Positions 47,101 to 55,734 of a stretch of 64,000 nucleotides of DNA are shown here, one piece after another. The DNA lies in assembly GCA_902534735.1 (NCBI GenBank), contig CACARD010000005.1, positions 32,737 through 96,736 of the forward strand. Reading direction: 5' to 3'. A program made the translations under genes and the position numbers. This stretch comes from an uncultured Pelagibacteraceae bacterium (GTDB lineage: Bacteria; Pseudomonadota; Alphaproteobacteria; Pelagibacterales; Pelagibacteraceae). The notes below the pieces were generated by a model, which was not told where the DNA came from, did not search any database, and was given only the letters and a program-made list of their open reading frames with translations. Each line of letters opens with the position of its first letter. The first letter of the stretch is position 1.

Positions 47101-47789
47101 AAATTAAAACAGCAATAATTTTATGTGCAGGCTTTGGAAAAAGATTAATGCCATTAACTGAGAAAACCCCAAAACCACTCTTGAAAATCAATGAGATTAG
47201 CTTATTAGAAAATACTATAAATTTGATAAAAGTATTAGAGATAAAATCTTTAAAAATTAATACTTTTTATTTAAGTGAGAAAATTAAAGATTTTATATTT
47301 TCAAATAATTTTGATTTAGAAATTCAAATCGTAGAAGATGGTGCTGAAATATTAGACACAGGGGGCGGTCTTTTAAATGTTGTAAATAATTCAGTTGAAA
47401 GAGATTTTATAGTTTTTAATCCTGATACAATTTGGAACACTGAATATGCAAATGAAATTAAGCAGATGGAAAATATATATTTTAAAAATAACTTAGAAAA
47501 TATTTTAATGGTTGTAAAAAAAGATTTAAGTTTTGATAAAAGACTTAAAGGCAATTTCTCTCTTGCTGGTAATAATTTAAATAAAAATAATGATAAAAAT
47601 TATATTTATACGGGATGTCAAATTATAAATAAAAATATTTTAAAAAATTTATCAAAAAAAATATTCTCTATGAATGAGATTTGGGACTACTACATTGAAA
47701 AGGAAAATTTGCACGGTTTCGAAAGTAATATTGAATTTCTACATTTGACAGATAATGAGATTTACGAAAAACTTTTGCAAAAAGGTTAG
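47097..47789 (+). CDS. murU: MurNAc-1-phosphate uridylyltransferase (MurU-like)
   Basis: A 230-residue sugar-nucleotidyltransferase: ILCAGFGKRLMPLTEKTPKPLL is the nucleotide-binding signature, with DTGGGLLNV and VFNPDTIW also visible. Next to AmgK it is best read as MurU, making UDP-MurNAc from MurNAc-1-P and bypassing de novo synthesis. A mannose-1-phosphate guanylyltransferase-like role is the alternative. Overlaps amgK as ATGA; its TAG stop interlocks with the TAA of convergent gpmA. In other alphaproteobacteria addB/addA usually follow, and they are missing. Confidence 0.85.
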   Translation: MKIKTAIILCAGFGKRLMPLTEKTPKPLLKINEISLLENTINLIKVLEIKSLKINTFYLSEKIKDFIFSNNFDLEIQIVEDGAEILDTGGGLLNVVNNSVERDFIVFNPDTIWNTEYANEIKQMENIYFKNNLENILMVVKKDLSFDKRLKGNFSLAGNNLNKNNDKNYIYTGCQIINKNILKNLSKKIFSMNEIWDYYIEKENLHGFESNIEFLHLTDNEIYEKLLQKG

Positions 47790-48496
47790 AATTTAATTAA
47801 ATCCCTAGATCTACTCTGATCGAGGTATTTAGCTTCTTTTATATTCTTTTTTTCAAATTTCAAAAGTAGAGGATTTCCGGTTGGTATTTCAAGTTTGGAA
47901 ATTTCATTGTCATCAATTTTAAATAAATATTTTAAAAGCGATCTAATAGAATTTCCATGAGCAGATATAATTGTGTTATCGTGTAAATTTTTCTCTATGT
48001 TTTCAACAAAATAGGGCACAACTCTATCATAAGTATCTTTTAAGGACTCTGTATCTGGAATTAAGTTACGAGGTATATCATTATAAATACTTATATTTTT
48101 TGGATGATAAGGACTATTTGTGTTCAATGGTTTTGGCGGATTATCCCAAGATCTTCTGAATTTGTGAACTTCTTCTTCTCCTAATTTTTTCCTCATTTCA
48201 TCTTTATTTAATCCTGTAAGTGACCCGTAGTGCCTTTCATTTAATTGCCAGGCCTTAATTATATTATTTGGTTTTACTCTGATCGTATTTAAAATGAGCT
48301 TCAAGGTATCAATCGATCTTAGTTGATATGAAGTATAAAAATGTTTTATTTCTAAATTTAATTTTTTTATAAACTCTCCGGCTTTACAGGCTTCTAATTT
48401 ACCTTGTGGTGCGAGCTCAACGTCGACCCATCCTGTAAATTTATTTTCTAAATTCCATTCGCTTTGACCATGTCTAACAAGTATTAAGTGACTCAT
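47786..48496 (-). CDS. gpmA: 2,3-bisphosphoglycerate-dependent phosphoglycerate mutase
   Basis: Glycolytic/gluconeogenic mutase of 236 residues. The catalytic histidine is in LVRHGQSEWNLENKFTGWVDVEL; YTSYQLRSIDTL, NERHYGSLTGLNKDEM, RRSWDNPP and the second histidine ISAHGNSIRSL are intact. The start lies 26 bases from the divergent VanZ-like gene, so their promoters must overlap or lie inside coding sequence. Confidence 0.95.
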   Translation of the reverse strand: MSHLILVRHGQSEWNLENKFTGWVDVELAPQGKLEACKAGEFIKKLNLEIKHFYTSYQLRSIDTLKLILNTIRVKPNNIIKAWQLNERHYGSLTGLNKDEMRKKLGEEEVHKFRRSWDNPPKPLNTNSPYHPKNISIYNDIPRNLIPDTESLKDTYDRVVPYFVENIEKNLHDNTIISAHGNSIRSLLKYLFKIDDNEISKLEIPTGNPLLLKFEKKNIKEAKYLDQSRSRDLIKF

Positions 48497-48522
48497 TTGT
48501 GAAAATTTAATATAGATTAACT

Positions 48523-48894
48523 ATGAATTACTTAAAGCAGTTTTTTTATCTGTCTAACATAGTTTTATTTATTTTTTACTTATATCCCGGTAGTATTTTT
48601 GGATGTTTTATTTATAGTGATTGTAAAATTCAACCACAATTAACAAGAGATTTTTTAGTATCTTCAAATCACGTTTATGTTTTCTTTATTATATCAATTC
48701 TAGGATTAATTGTTTTTAAACATAAATTAAAAAATATATTTATTTATCTTATTTGTATTTCTATTGTTTTAGAAATTATGCACTTAATAATTCCAGAAAG
48801 AGGATTTGAATTAGGTGATTTGTTTGGTAATATAATAGGTGTATTTATATCGTTTTTAGTTTTTAAAATAATTTATAAAGGTAGATTACAATGA
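48523..48894 (+). CDS. VanZ-like small membrane protein
   Basis: A 123-residue protein with about four hydrophobic segments (residues ~5-30, 43-58, 65-85, 100-118). The segment IVLEIMHLIIPERGFELGDLFGNIIGVFISF matches the VanZ-like family, where acidic residues and a DxxxNxxG pattern are conserved. The function of such short VanZ-like proteins is unknown; a role in envelope or phage/antibiotic sensitivity is only speculative. It overlaps the zeta gene by 4 bases (ATGA). Confidence 0.72.
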   Translation: MNYLKQFFYLSNIVLFIFYLYPGSIFGCFIYSDCKIQPQLTRDFLVSSNHVYVFFIISILGLIVFKHKLKNIFIYLICISIVLEIMHLIIPERGFELGDLFGNIIGVFISFLVFKIIYKGRLQ

Positions 48895-49199
48895 GTTCAT
48901 TCGATGAAAGAAAAAAAGGTTTTGAAAAAAAATTTGCTCATGATGAGGAAAAACAATTTAAAATTAATGCAAGAAAAAATAAATATTTAGGAGAGTGGGC
49001 CTCACAAATTCTCGGATATGATGAGGAAAAAAAAAATCAATATATTGAAGATGTAATTAAAGCAGATTTTGCTGAGGCAGGTGATGAAGATGTGTATAGA
49101 AAGCTTTATGGAGATTTAAAAGATAAAAATATATCCGAAGATCAAATTAGAAAAAAAATGCAAGAATGCAATGAAAAAGCAACTACTGAAGTTAGTTAG
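48891..49199 (+). CDS. F1-ATPase inhibitor zeta subunit (DUF1476)
   Basis: A 102-residue, highly charged helical protein: SSFDERKKGFEKKFAHDEEKQFKINARKNKYLGEWAS, then GYDEEKKNQYIEDVIKADFAEAGDEDVYRKLYGDL. This is the DUF1476 family, whose Paracoccus member is the zeta subunit, a unidirectional inhibitor of F1-ATPase rotation found in alphaproteobacteria. The inhibitory N-terminal segment is present. It is encoded about 33 kb from atpHAGDC, between a VanZ-like gene and a nuclease that it overlaps by 29 bases. Confidence 0.88.
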   Translation: MSSFDERKKGFEKKFAHDEEKQFKINARKNKYLGEWASQILGYDEEKKNQYIEDVIKADFAEAGDEDVYRKLYGDLKDKNISEDQIRKKMQECNEKATTEVS

Positions 49200-49683
49200 T
49201 TTTATATTTTTATTTACATTTGTAGCAACAAATTACTTACTATCAGAAACAATCCTAATTTCAGATAAGATTAAAATAATTGATGGCGATACAATTTTAT
49301 TAGATAATAAAAAAATTCGTTTTTCAGGCATAGATGCTCCAGAAACTAAATTTAAAGGGAAGCAACAGTTTTGCCTAAAAAATAAAAAAAAAATTAATTG
49401 TGGAAAAATTTCAAAAAATTCTCTTACAGAAAAAATTATAAATAAAAAATTAAAATGTCTAATTGAGCCACAAAAGGACTATTTTGGTAGGTATTTAGGT
49501 GAGTGTTTTATCAATAATGAAAGTGTTTCAGCTTACATGGTAAGAAATGGATTAGCCTTCGACTATCCAAAATATTCGAAAAAAAAATATTCTAAATATC
49601 AAATTTATGCAAAAAACAATAAGTTAGGTTTATGGAGTATGGAATTTGATTATCCATGGATATGGAGAAAAAATAATAGATAA
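49171..49683 (+). CDS. secreted thermonuclease-family nuclease (SNase fold)
   Basis: A 170-residue protein with a signal peptide (MKKQLLKLVSFIFLFTFVATNYLLS) followed by an SNase domain. The residues that correspond to staphylococcal nuclease D21/R35/D40/E43/R87 are all present: IIDGDTI, RFSGIDAPE and DYFGRYLGE. It should therefore be an active Ca-dependent nuclease in the periplasm or outside. Two to four cysteines suggest disulfides. The start lies inside the zeta gene (29-base overlap in another frame). Confidence 0.85.
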   Translation: MKKQLLKLVSFIFLFTFVATNYLLSETILISDKIKIIDGDTILLDNKKIRFSGIDAPETKFKGKQQFCLKNKKKINCGKISKNSLTEKIINKKLKCLIEPQKDYFGRYLGECFINNESVSAYMVRNGLAFDYPKYSKKKYSKYQIYAKNNKLGLWSMEFDYPWIWRKNNR

Positions 49684-49696
49684 TTTATATTAAACT

Positions 49697-50296
49697 GTGA
49701 TTCTTTTTAGAAAGTATTTTTTATTTTTTGGTCTATTATTTTTAACTGCTTGCTCATCGATACCACAAAATACAGCAGATGGCTGTTCAATATTTTCTGA
49801 GAGATATCTTTGGTATAAACACGCAAAAAAAACTGAAAAAAAGTGGGGAACACCAATCAACTTACAATTAGCAATAATAAAAATGGAATCTGATTTTGAC
49901 TGGCTCGCTAAGCCTGCGCGTCAAAAATTATTTAAAGTTATACCTTATAAAAGACCTTCTAGTTCATTTGGATACTCACAAGCTATTAAAGGTACTTGGA
50001 AACAATATAAAGATGAGACTGGAAATAAATATGCTTTAAGAACTAGATTTAAAGATAGTGTTGATTTTATTGGCTGGTATACAAACAAAACAGAAAAAAT
50101 TTTAAAGGTTTCAAAAAAAGATGCTTTCAGACAATATATTGCTTATCATGAAGGCTGGGGAAATTATAAAAATTATAAAAATAATCAGAAAGTTATAGTA
50201 TTGGCAAAAAAAGTAGAGGGTTATTCAAATAAATTCAAGAAGCAGCTTAATAAATGTAGTAAATCTTTGACTACTAGAAAATATATTATTTTTTAA
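49697..50296 (+). CDS. lipoprotein with lytic-transglycosylase (SLT) fold
   Basis: A 199-residue protein with a GTG start and a lipobox (LFLTACSSIPQN), so a predicted lipoprotein. The body resembles SLT-type transglycosylases: LQLAIIKMESDFDW carries the candidate catalytic glutamate, followed by SSSFGYSQAIKGTWKQYKDETG, and FRQYIAYHEGWGNYKN. It could release anhydromuropeptides for the AmpG/AmgK/MurU recycling genes elsewhere in the window. Activity is not proven by sequence alone. It overlaps the convergent RND gene by 11 bases. Confidence 0.78.
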   Translation: MILFRKYFLFFGLLFLTACSSIPQNTADGCSIFSERYLWYKHAKKTEKKWGTPINLQLAIIKMESDFDWLAKPARQKLFKVIPYKRPSSSFGYSQAIKGTWKQYKDETGNKYALRTRFKDSVDFIGWYTNKTEKILKVSKKDAFRQYIAYHEGWGNYKNYKNNQKVIVLAKKVEGYSNKFKKQLNKCSKSLTTRKYIIF

Positions 50297-53200
50297 TCAA
50301 CTGCTTTTCTAGCTCCAGATCTACTGCATCTATTCTCTTGGTATTTTTTGCTAATGTTAAATACATAGTTGGCGTAACATATAATGTAAAGAATGTTGAA
50401 ATAATCATTCCACCAAAGATTGTTGATCCAACTGCTAATCTAGACGCCTCACCTGCGCCTGGACCTATGTTACCTACTATAAGAGGCAACATTGCAATCA
50501 TGGTGCTTAATGAAGTCATTATGATTGGTCTTATTCTTAATTTGCAAGCTTCCATCAATGCTTCCTCAATTTTTGCACCTGTTGTTCGAATTTGATTAGT
50601 ATAGTCTACGATTAAAATACTATTTTTAGTGGATATACCGATTAATATAATCAAGGCGATTTGTGAAAATATATTTATTGAACTATTTAGAAATAAAATG
50701 AATACAAGACCTCCAAAAACTGCAAGAGGCACAGTCAATATTATAATAAAAGGATGGACAAAAGAGTTAAAAGTAGCGGCCATTACTAAATATGCAGTTA
50801 TTAATGCTAAAGCGAAAATAAGAAATATTTCGTTACTAGTCTCTTTTAGTTCTTCGGACTTACCTTTCCAAGTTATTTGATTTTGAGGAGCAACTCTCAA
50901 CATTACGTCTTCTAAATATTTTATAGCTTCAGACAATGTATATTCTTCAGATAAAGCTGCCGATATAGTTACTGCTCTTTGTCTATTATATCTAGGTAAT
51001 GACTCAGCAGTTCCTTTCTCTTCAAATTCTACCAAACTTGCAACAGATACTAATTTTCCTGTAGTTTCAGATCTTACAAAAATCTTTGATAAGCCATCTT
51101 TATCTCTTCTATCTGCTAAATACTGCTGAAGAATAATGGGGTATTCTCTTCCTTCTTTATTATATGTTGTAACTCTCTTTCCACCGTATAATGTTTCTAG
51201 TGTTCTGCCTATATTTTCTATTGAAACTCCTAAATCATTTGCTCGATTTTTATTTGTGATTAATTTTACTTCAGGTTTATTTTTTGTGTAATCACTTTCA
51301 ATTCTAAACATATTTCTATTTCTTCTTAGTTCTCTTAAAACTTGGCTTTGAATTTGTTCTAACTCTTCATAACTTGTCCCATAAATCACCATTTGAACTG
51401 GTTTATTGTAGCTAGAAACTCTTATAGATTGAGGTGATATAGGAAACGCAAACGTTTCAGGCACACTAACAACTTGTCCAATAGCTTCTCTTAAAACAAC
51501 TTGTGTACTCTTTTCTCTATTTTTCCATTCATCTAAAAGTGCAATTATAATAAAAGTATTATATGAAGTTGCAGACTTACCGAAACCAGGTACCCTCATA
51601 ATTAATCTTTGGTAAGGGCTGTCTTCTGCTTGTAACAATTTTAATATTCTTCCCTCAATTATTTGGGCTTTTTCTTGTGTGTACTCGAATGAACTTCCTT
51701 CATCAGTAGAACCAATTATTAAATAAGCCCCCCTATCTTCTAATGGTATCAATTCTTTTTTAGTAAAGTTAAATAAATAAACTGAAGCTGCAATTAATAG
51801 AATTATAAATATCGAAATTGTTTTCTGTTTATTAATCCAAAATTTTAAGGTATCGGTATAAAATTCTGTAAAAGATTTAAATCCATTATTGAATTTTTTT
51901 ACAAAAAAATTAATTTTTTCTTTTTTATTTAAAAACTTACTTCCTAACATTGGTGAAAGAGTTAAAGCCACAAACGAAGAAACAACAATTGAGAAAGATA
52001 GTGCTATTGCGGTTTCCTTAAACAAGGTGCCAGCTATACCCTCAATAAAAATTAAAGGTAAAAAAACTGCAACTAAGATTAAAGTTGTAGCTATTATCGC
52101 AAATGTTATTTGTCTTGAGCCTTTATAAGCAGCTACAAGTGGTGTTTCTCCTTTTTCAATTCTTGTATAAATTGCATCTGTCATTATTACAGAATCATCA
52201 GTTATTATTCCAATTGCTAAAATAAAACTCAGGAGAACAAATATATTTATAGAAAGATCAAATATATATAAACCTAAAAACGAACCAATTAAACTTACTG
52301 GCAAAGCTACAGCTGGTACAATTACAGCTTTTAGGTTTCCTAAAAACAAGTAAATTATTACTACAACCAAAATAAAAGCAATAATTAAACTTTTATAAAC
52401 TTCCTGTATTGCAGTTCCTACGTAAGTTGCTCTATTAAATGCTATTTCTAACTTTAAACCATCTGGTAAAGATTGATTTAAAACGTTTATTTTCTCTTTA
52501 ATTTGATTTGAAAGTTCGACGGTTGATGCTCCACTTTTTGCGTATATTCCAATCCCAACTGTTTTTAAATTAGCTGCATTTTTTCTTTGAGCTTTAAATA
52601 AAGTTTTCTCAGAAACTGGACCAAGCTCAACATTTGCAATATCAGAAAGGGTTGTGACTTTATCTTTGTTTTTCTTAAGAGGAAGCTGCTTGATTGTTTC
52701 AATGTTAGAGTAAGACTTATCAATATTAAGAGTTAAGTCTTTGTTACTAGCTTCTAAAGTTCCAGCAGGGATGTTTATATTTTCATTTCTTAATGCTCTC
52801 TCGACTTCCTGAATAGTAAGATTATTGGCTGCTAATTTGATAGGATCTACCCAAACTCTAACACTTAGCTCTCTTAGTCCACCGACTAAAATTCTACCAA
52901 CATTTGGTACGCTCGAAAAGGCATCTATAAGATATCTTTCTGCATAATCACCCAAATCCAAATCATTCCAAGTTGGTGACGATAGCGCAACCCACATTGT
53001 AGTTGTAAAACCTGCTGCTTGTTTCAAAATTTGGGGTGGGTTTGCTTGATCTGGTAAATTGTCCGCAACTCTTGATACTCTTTCTCTTATGTCATTTGCT
53101 GCATCATCTAAATCTATATCTGTATTAAAATAAATATTTATTCTACTTCTTCCATTAAGCGAACTAGAATCAATGTTCTTAATTCCTTCCGCTCCTCCTA

Positions 53201-53414
53201 TAACATCTTCTATTTTTTGTGTTATTTCTTCATCAACAATTTCAGCTGAAGCAGATTTATAATCGGTTTGTACCTGCACCACTGGAGGCTGAATACCATC
53301 TGGTAATTCCCTAACAGGTAATTCCCAAAATACAAAAATTCCAAAAATAATTAGTATCATTGACATTACCCATGCAACGACAGGTCTTTTAATACTAACT
53401 TCAGTTATATACAT
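50286..53414 (-). CDS. RND efflux transporter, AcrB/MexB-like (HAE1 family)
   Basis: A 1042-residue inner-membrane proton antiporter with twelve expected membrane segments. It starts MYITEVSIKRPVVAWVMSMILIIFG. The proton-relay aspartates of TM4 are present in LAIGIITDDSVIMTDAIYTR, and GISTKNSILIVDY with GASRLAVGSTIFGGM marks the second half. Family members pump drugs, bile-like compounds or solvents together with an adaptor and TolC. The adaptor gene is 7 bases upstream; no outer-membrane channel is in the window. Confidence 0.93.
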   Translation of the reverse strand: MYITEVSIKRPVVAWVMSMILIIFGIFVFWELPVRELPDGIQPPVVQVQTDYKSASAEIVDEEITQKIEDVIGGAEGIKNIDSSSLNGRSRINIYFNTDIDLDDAANDIRERVSRVADNLPDQANPPQILKQAAGFTTTMWVALSSPTWNDLDLGDYAERYLIDAFSSVPNVGRILVGGLRELSVRVWVDPIKLAANNLTIQEVERALRNENINIPAGTLEASNKDLTLNIDKSYSNIETIKQLPLKKNKDKVTTLSDIANVELGPVSEKTLFKAQRKNAANLKTVGIGIYAKSGASTVELSNQIKEKINVLNQSLPDGLKLEIAFNRATYVGTAIQEVYKSLIIAFILVVVIIYLFLGNLKAVIVPAVALPVSLIGSFLGLYIFDLSINIFVLLSFILAIGIITDDSVIMTDAIYTRIEKGETPLVAAYKGSRQITFAIIATTLILVAVFLPLIFIEGIAGTLFKETAIALSFSIVVSSFVALTLSPMLGSKFLNKKEKINFFVKKFNNGFKSFTEFYTDTLKFWINKQKTISIFIILLIAASVYLFNFTKKELIPLEDRGAYLIIGSTDEGSSFEYTQEKAQIIEGRILKLLQAEDSPYQRLIMRVPGFGKSATSYNTFIIIALLDEWKNREKSTQVVLREAIGQVVSVPETFAFPISPQSIRVSSYNKPVQMVIYGTSYEELEQIQSQVLRELRRNRNMFRIESDYTKNKPEVKLITNKNRANDLGVSIENIGRTLETLYGGKRVTTYNKEGREYPIILQQYLADRRDKDGLSKIFVRSETTGKLVSVASLVEFEEKGTAESLPRYNRQRAVTISAALSEEYTLSEAIKYLEDVMLRVAPQNQITWKGKSEELKETSNEIFLIFALALITAYLVMAATFNSFVHPFIIILTVPLAVFGGLVFILFLNSSINIFSQIALIILIGISTKNSILIVDYTNQIRTTGAKIEEALMEACKLRIRPIIMTSLSTMIAMLPLIVGNIGPGAGEASRLAVGSTIFGGMIISTFFTLYVTPTMYLTLAKNTKRIDAVDLELEKQLIKK

Positions 53415-53421
53415 GTATTAA

Positions 53422-54438
53422 TTATTTTTTATTTTCTTGTTTTTCAGAGTCAGACTTTTTAAATATATTTAATTTTTGTAACCACGCAAACATACCATTC
53501 TTGTTTTCTTTAGTATCTTTTTTCTTTTTTCCACTCCAACTAGATTTGTTTTGATTAGCTACTTTAGCACCCTTTTTTATGGGTCTTATTATTAAATTTG
53601 GTCTGACTTTTTTTGTACCCTCAGCAACAACTTTGTCACCAACTTTTAGACCATTTAAAACTTCAACAAAACCCAGGTATCTATCGCCGGTATCAATATT
53701 TGTTTTTAATACCTTATTTTTTTCGTCAACTTTATAGATAAATATATTATCACCTTCCACTATTGTGCTTGTATCCGGGATACTTAAGCTTTCTCTTGTA
53801 TCATATTTTATTGAAATTTCTAAAAATGAGCCAGGCAAAATTTCACCAGATGTATTATCCATTTTTATCCTTGTTGGTAATGATCTAGTATCCTCACTAA
53901 TTCGACTAGCTAAAGAGTCAACTTCACCTTTATAAGTTTTATCTTTGTATCCAGAAAATTTTATATCAACAGGTAAACCAACTTTAATAAACGGTACAAA
54001 CATTTCAGGTATATCTACATCACAATAGATAATACTGGTATTTTCGAGATTAACTAAGATTGAAGATTTTGAAACTTCGATGTCTTCTGAAAATTCTCTT
54101 TTTCCAATTGTTCCATCAAACTGAGCAGTAATTTTTCTATTTTTAAGTTCTGCAATTACATCACCTTTTTTTACTTTTTGATTAAAGTTGATAGGTTTAA
54201 GTATTTCATACTTCTCAATTTTATAGGATTGTGTTTTAAATGGTCTTGCTGTTCCATATGTACTTATTAAATTTTCAAAAACTCTATTTTCAGCTGCAGT
54301 AACAATTATTCCTGGAGGTGGTCTTTTACTAAATTTCTTCTTAAAATGATTTCCAATCATTGTTCTACCAACAATCACTGTAGCTATAATTAAAAAGAAA
54401 ATTATTATTATGCTTGTAATTTTTGTTGATCTTTTCAT
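53422..54438 (-). CDS. RND periplasmic adaptor (membrane fusion protein)
   Basis: A 338-residue membrane-fusion protein: a single N-terminal membrane anchor (SIIIIFFLIIATVIVGRTMI), a lipoyl-like barrel (KKGDVIAELKNRKITAQFDGTIG), a beta-barrel region (IKVGLPVDIKFSGY, GEILPGSFLEISI) and a membrane-proximal end (GLKVGDKVVAEGTKKVRPNLIIRPI), then a lysine-rich tail. The alpha-helical hairpin is very short. No lipobox, so it is membrane-anchored. It pairs with the downstream RND pump. Confidence 0.9.
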   Translation of the reverse strand: MKRSTKITSIIIIFFLIIATVIVGRTMIGNHFKKKFSKRPPPGIIVTAAENRVFENLISTYGTARPFKTQSYKIEKYEILKPINFNQKVKKGDVIAELKNRKITAQFDGTIGKREFSEDIEVSKSSILVNLENTSIIYCDVDIPEMFVPFIKVGLPVDIKFSGYKDKTYKGEVDSLASRISEDTRSLPTRIKMDNTSGEILPGSFLEISIKYDTRESLSIPDTSTIVEGDNIFIYKVDEKNKVLKTNIDTGDRYLGFVEVLNGLKVGDKVVAEGTKKVRPNLIIRPIKKGAKVANQNKSSWSGKKKKDTKENKNGMFAWLQKLNIFKKSDSEKQENKK

Positions 54439-54441
54439 AAT

Positions 54442-55254
54442 TTATATTTTACCATATTCAGCCCATGAGCCATCATAAATGACTGGAAGATACTTATTAT
54501 TTACTTGAGAATATGCAAGTGCCAAAACACATGCTGTGATCCCAGAACCGCATGAAAACACAACATTTATTGGGTCATTTAAAGATAATTCGTTAAAATA
54601 AGAAGAAATTTCAGATTTGCTTTTAAAAGTAAAATCGTCATTGATAAGTTTTTTAAATGGTAAGCAAATTGAATTAGGTATTGAACCACTTCTTACATTT
54701 TTTCTTGGGTCTGGAGTTGTGCCATTAAAACGATCTTTGCTTCTCGCATCAACTAAATCAAATTTTTTTTTTATTATATTTTGGTCAATCTGATCTTTGC
54801 TCTTAACCATTCCATTATTTTCTTTTGCTTTATAGCTAGTTGTTTGAATAATTATATTATTAGCAGAAGTTATTCTTTTTTCTTTTTTCCATTTATTAAA
54901 ACCTCCATCTAAAACATGTACTTTCTTTTTATCATGGCCAAAGTAAATTAAATTAAACCATACTCTACAAGCACTTAAAACATCAGAATTATCATAAATC
55001 ACAATTTCGTCTTCGTTAGATATGCCCATAGATGATAGTATATTTTCCCACGAACTAATATCCGTTAACATATGTGGTAAGTCGGTTGATTTATTACAAT
55101 TTTTGTCGATATCAAAAAAAATTGCATTTGGTATGTGCTCTTTATTAAATTCTTCTTTACCACTTCTATTTGTTGCAGGCATATGCCAAGAGCCATCAAT
55201 TATTTTTACATTTGAGAGATTTTTTTCTAGCCACTCAGTTGATATAAGTGACAT
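54442..55254 (-). CDS. sseA: 3-mercaptopyruvate / thiosulfate sulfurtransferase
   Basis: A 270-residue double-rhodanese protein. N-terminal inactive domain: VKIIDGSWHMPATNRSGKEEFNKEHIPNAIFFDID. C-terminal active domain: DLVDARSKDRFNGTTPDPR and the catalytic loop FSCGSGITACVLALAY. The CGSG(I/V)TA loop is that of mercaptopyruvate sulfurtransferase rather than thiosulfate rhodanese (CRKGVT). Its start overlaps the msrA stop by one base (TAATG), forming a small sulfur-related pair. Confidence 0.92.
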   Translation of the reverse strand: MSLISTEWLEKNLSNVKIIDGSWHMPATNRSGKEEFNKEHIPNAIFFDIDKNCNKSTDLPHMLTDISSWENILSSMGISNEDEIVIYDNSDVLSACRVWFNLIYFGHDKKKVHVLDGGFNKWKKEKRITSANNIIIQTTSYKAKENNGMVKSKDQIDQNIIKKKFDLVDARSKDRFNGTTPDPRKNVRSGSIPNSICLPFKKLINDDFTFKSKSEISSYFNELSLNDPINVVFSCGSGITACVLALAYSQVNNKYLPVIYDGSWAEYGKI

Positions 55255-55700
55255 TAGAAAGTTTTTTCCAAATATTTCTGATGATAATCTTCGGCTTTGT
55301 TATAATTTTTTGATTTTGATATTTTGGTAACGATTTTACCCTTAAATTTTTCATTAATTTCTTTCAATACTTTGTTAGCGATTTTATTTTGATTTTCATC
55401 ATGAACAAATATTTCACTTCTATACTGAGTACCTACATCTGGACCTTGCCGGTTTAAAGTAGTTGGATCATGAAATTCAAAAAAGTTTCTTATTATTTCC
55501 TCATAAGAAATTTTAGTATTGTCAAATTCAACTTTAACTACTTCTGCGTGATTGGTGTCACCATAACATACTTCTTTATAAGATGTCTTCTCAGTATTAC
55601 CTCCACAATATCCAACCTCTGTATTTATTACTCCATCTAACTTGCTAAATTTTATTTCGGGTCCCCAAAAACATCCAAGTGCTAAAGTTGCTATTTCCAT
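55254..55700 (-). CDS. msrA: peptide methionine-S-sulfoxide reductase A
   Basis: Repairs oxidised methionine. A 148-residue MsrA with the catalytic motif ALGCFWGPEIKF (C9), GYCGGNTEKTSYKEVCYGDTNHAEVVKVEFD, FFEFHDPTTLNRQGPDVGTQYRSEIF and the C-terminal AEDYHQKYL. It lacks the C-terminal recycling cysteines of longer forms. Divergent from the DMT permease gene (34 bases). Confidence 0.94.
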   Translation of the reverse strand: MEIATLALGCFWGPEIKFSKLDGVINTEVGYCGGNTEKTSYKEVCYGDTNHAEVVKVEFDNTKISYEEIIRNFFEFHDPTTLNRQGPDVGTQYRSEIFVHDENQNKIANKVLKEINEKFKGKIVTKISKSKNYNKAEDYHQKYLEKTF

Positions 55701-55734
55701 TGCTAAAAATTTTAATTAATCTAAAGTTATTATC

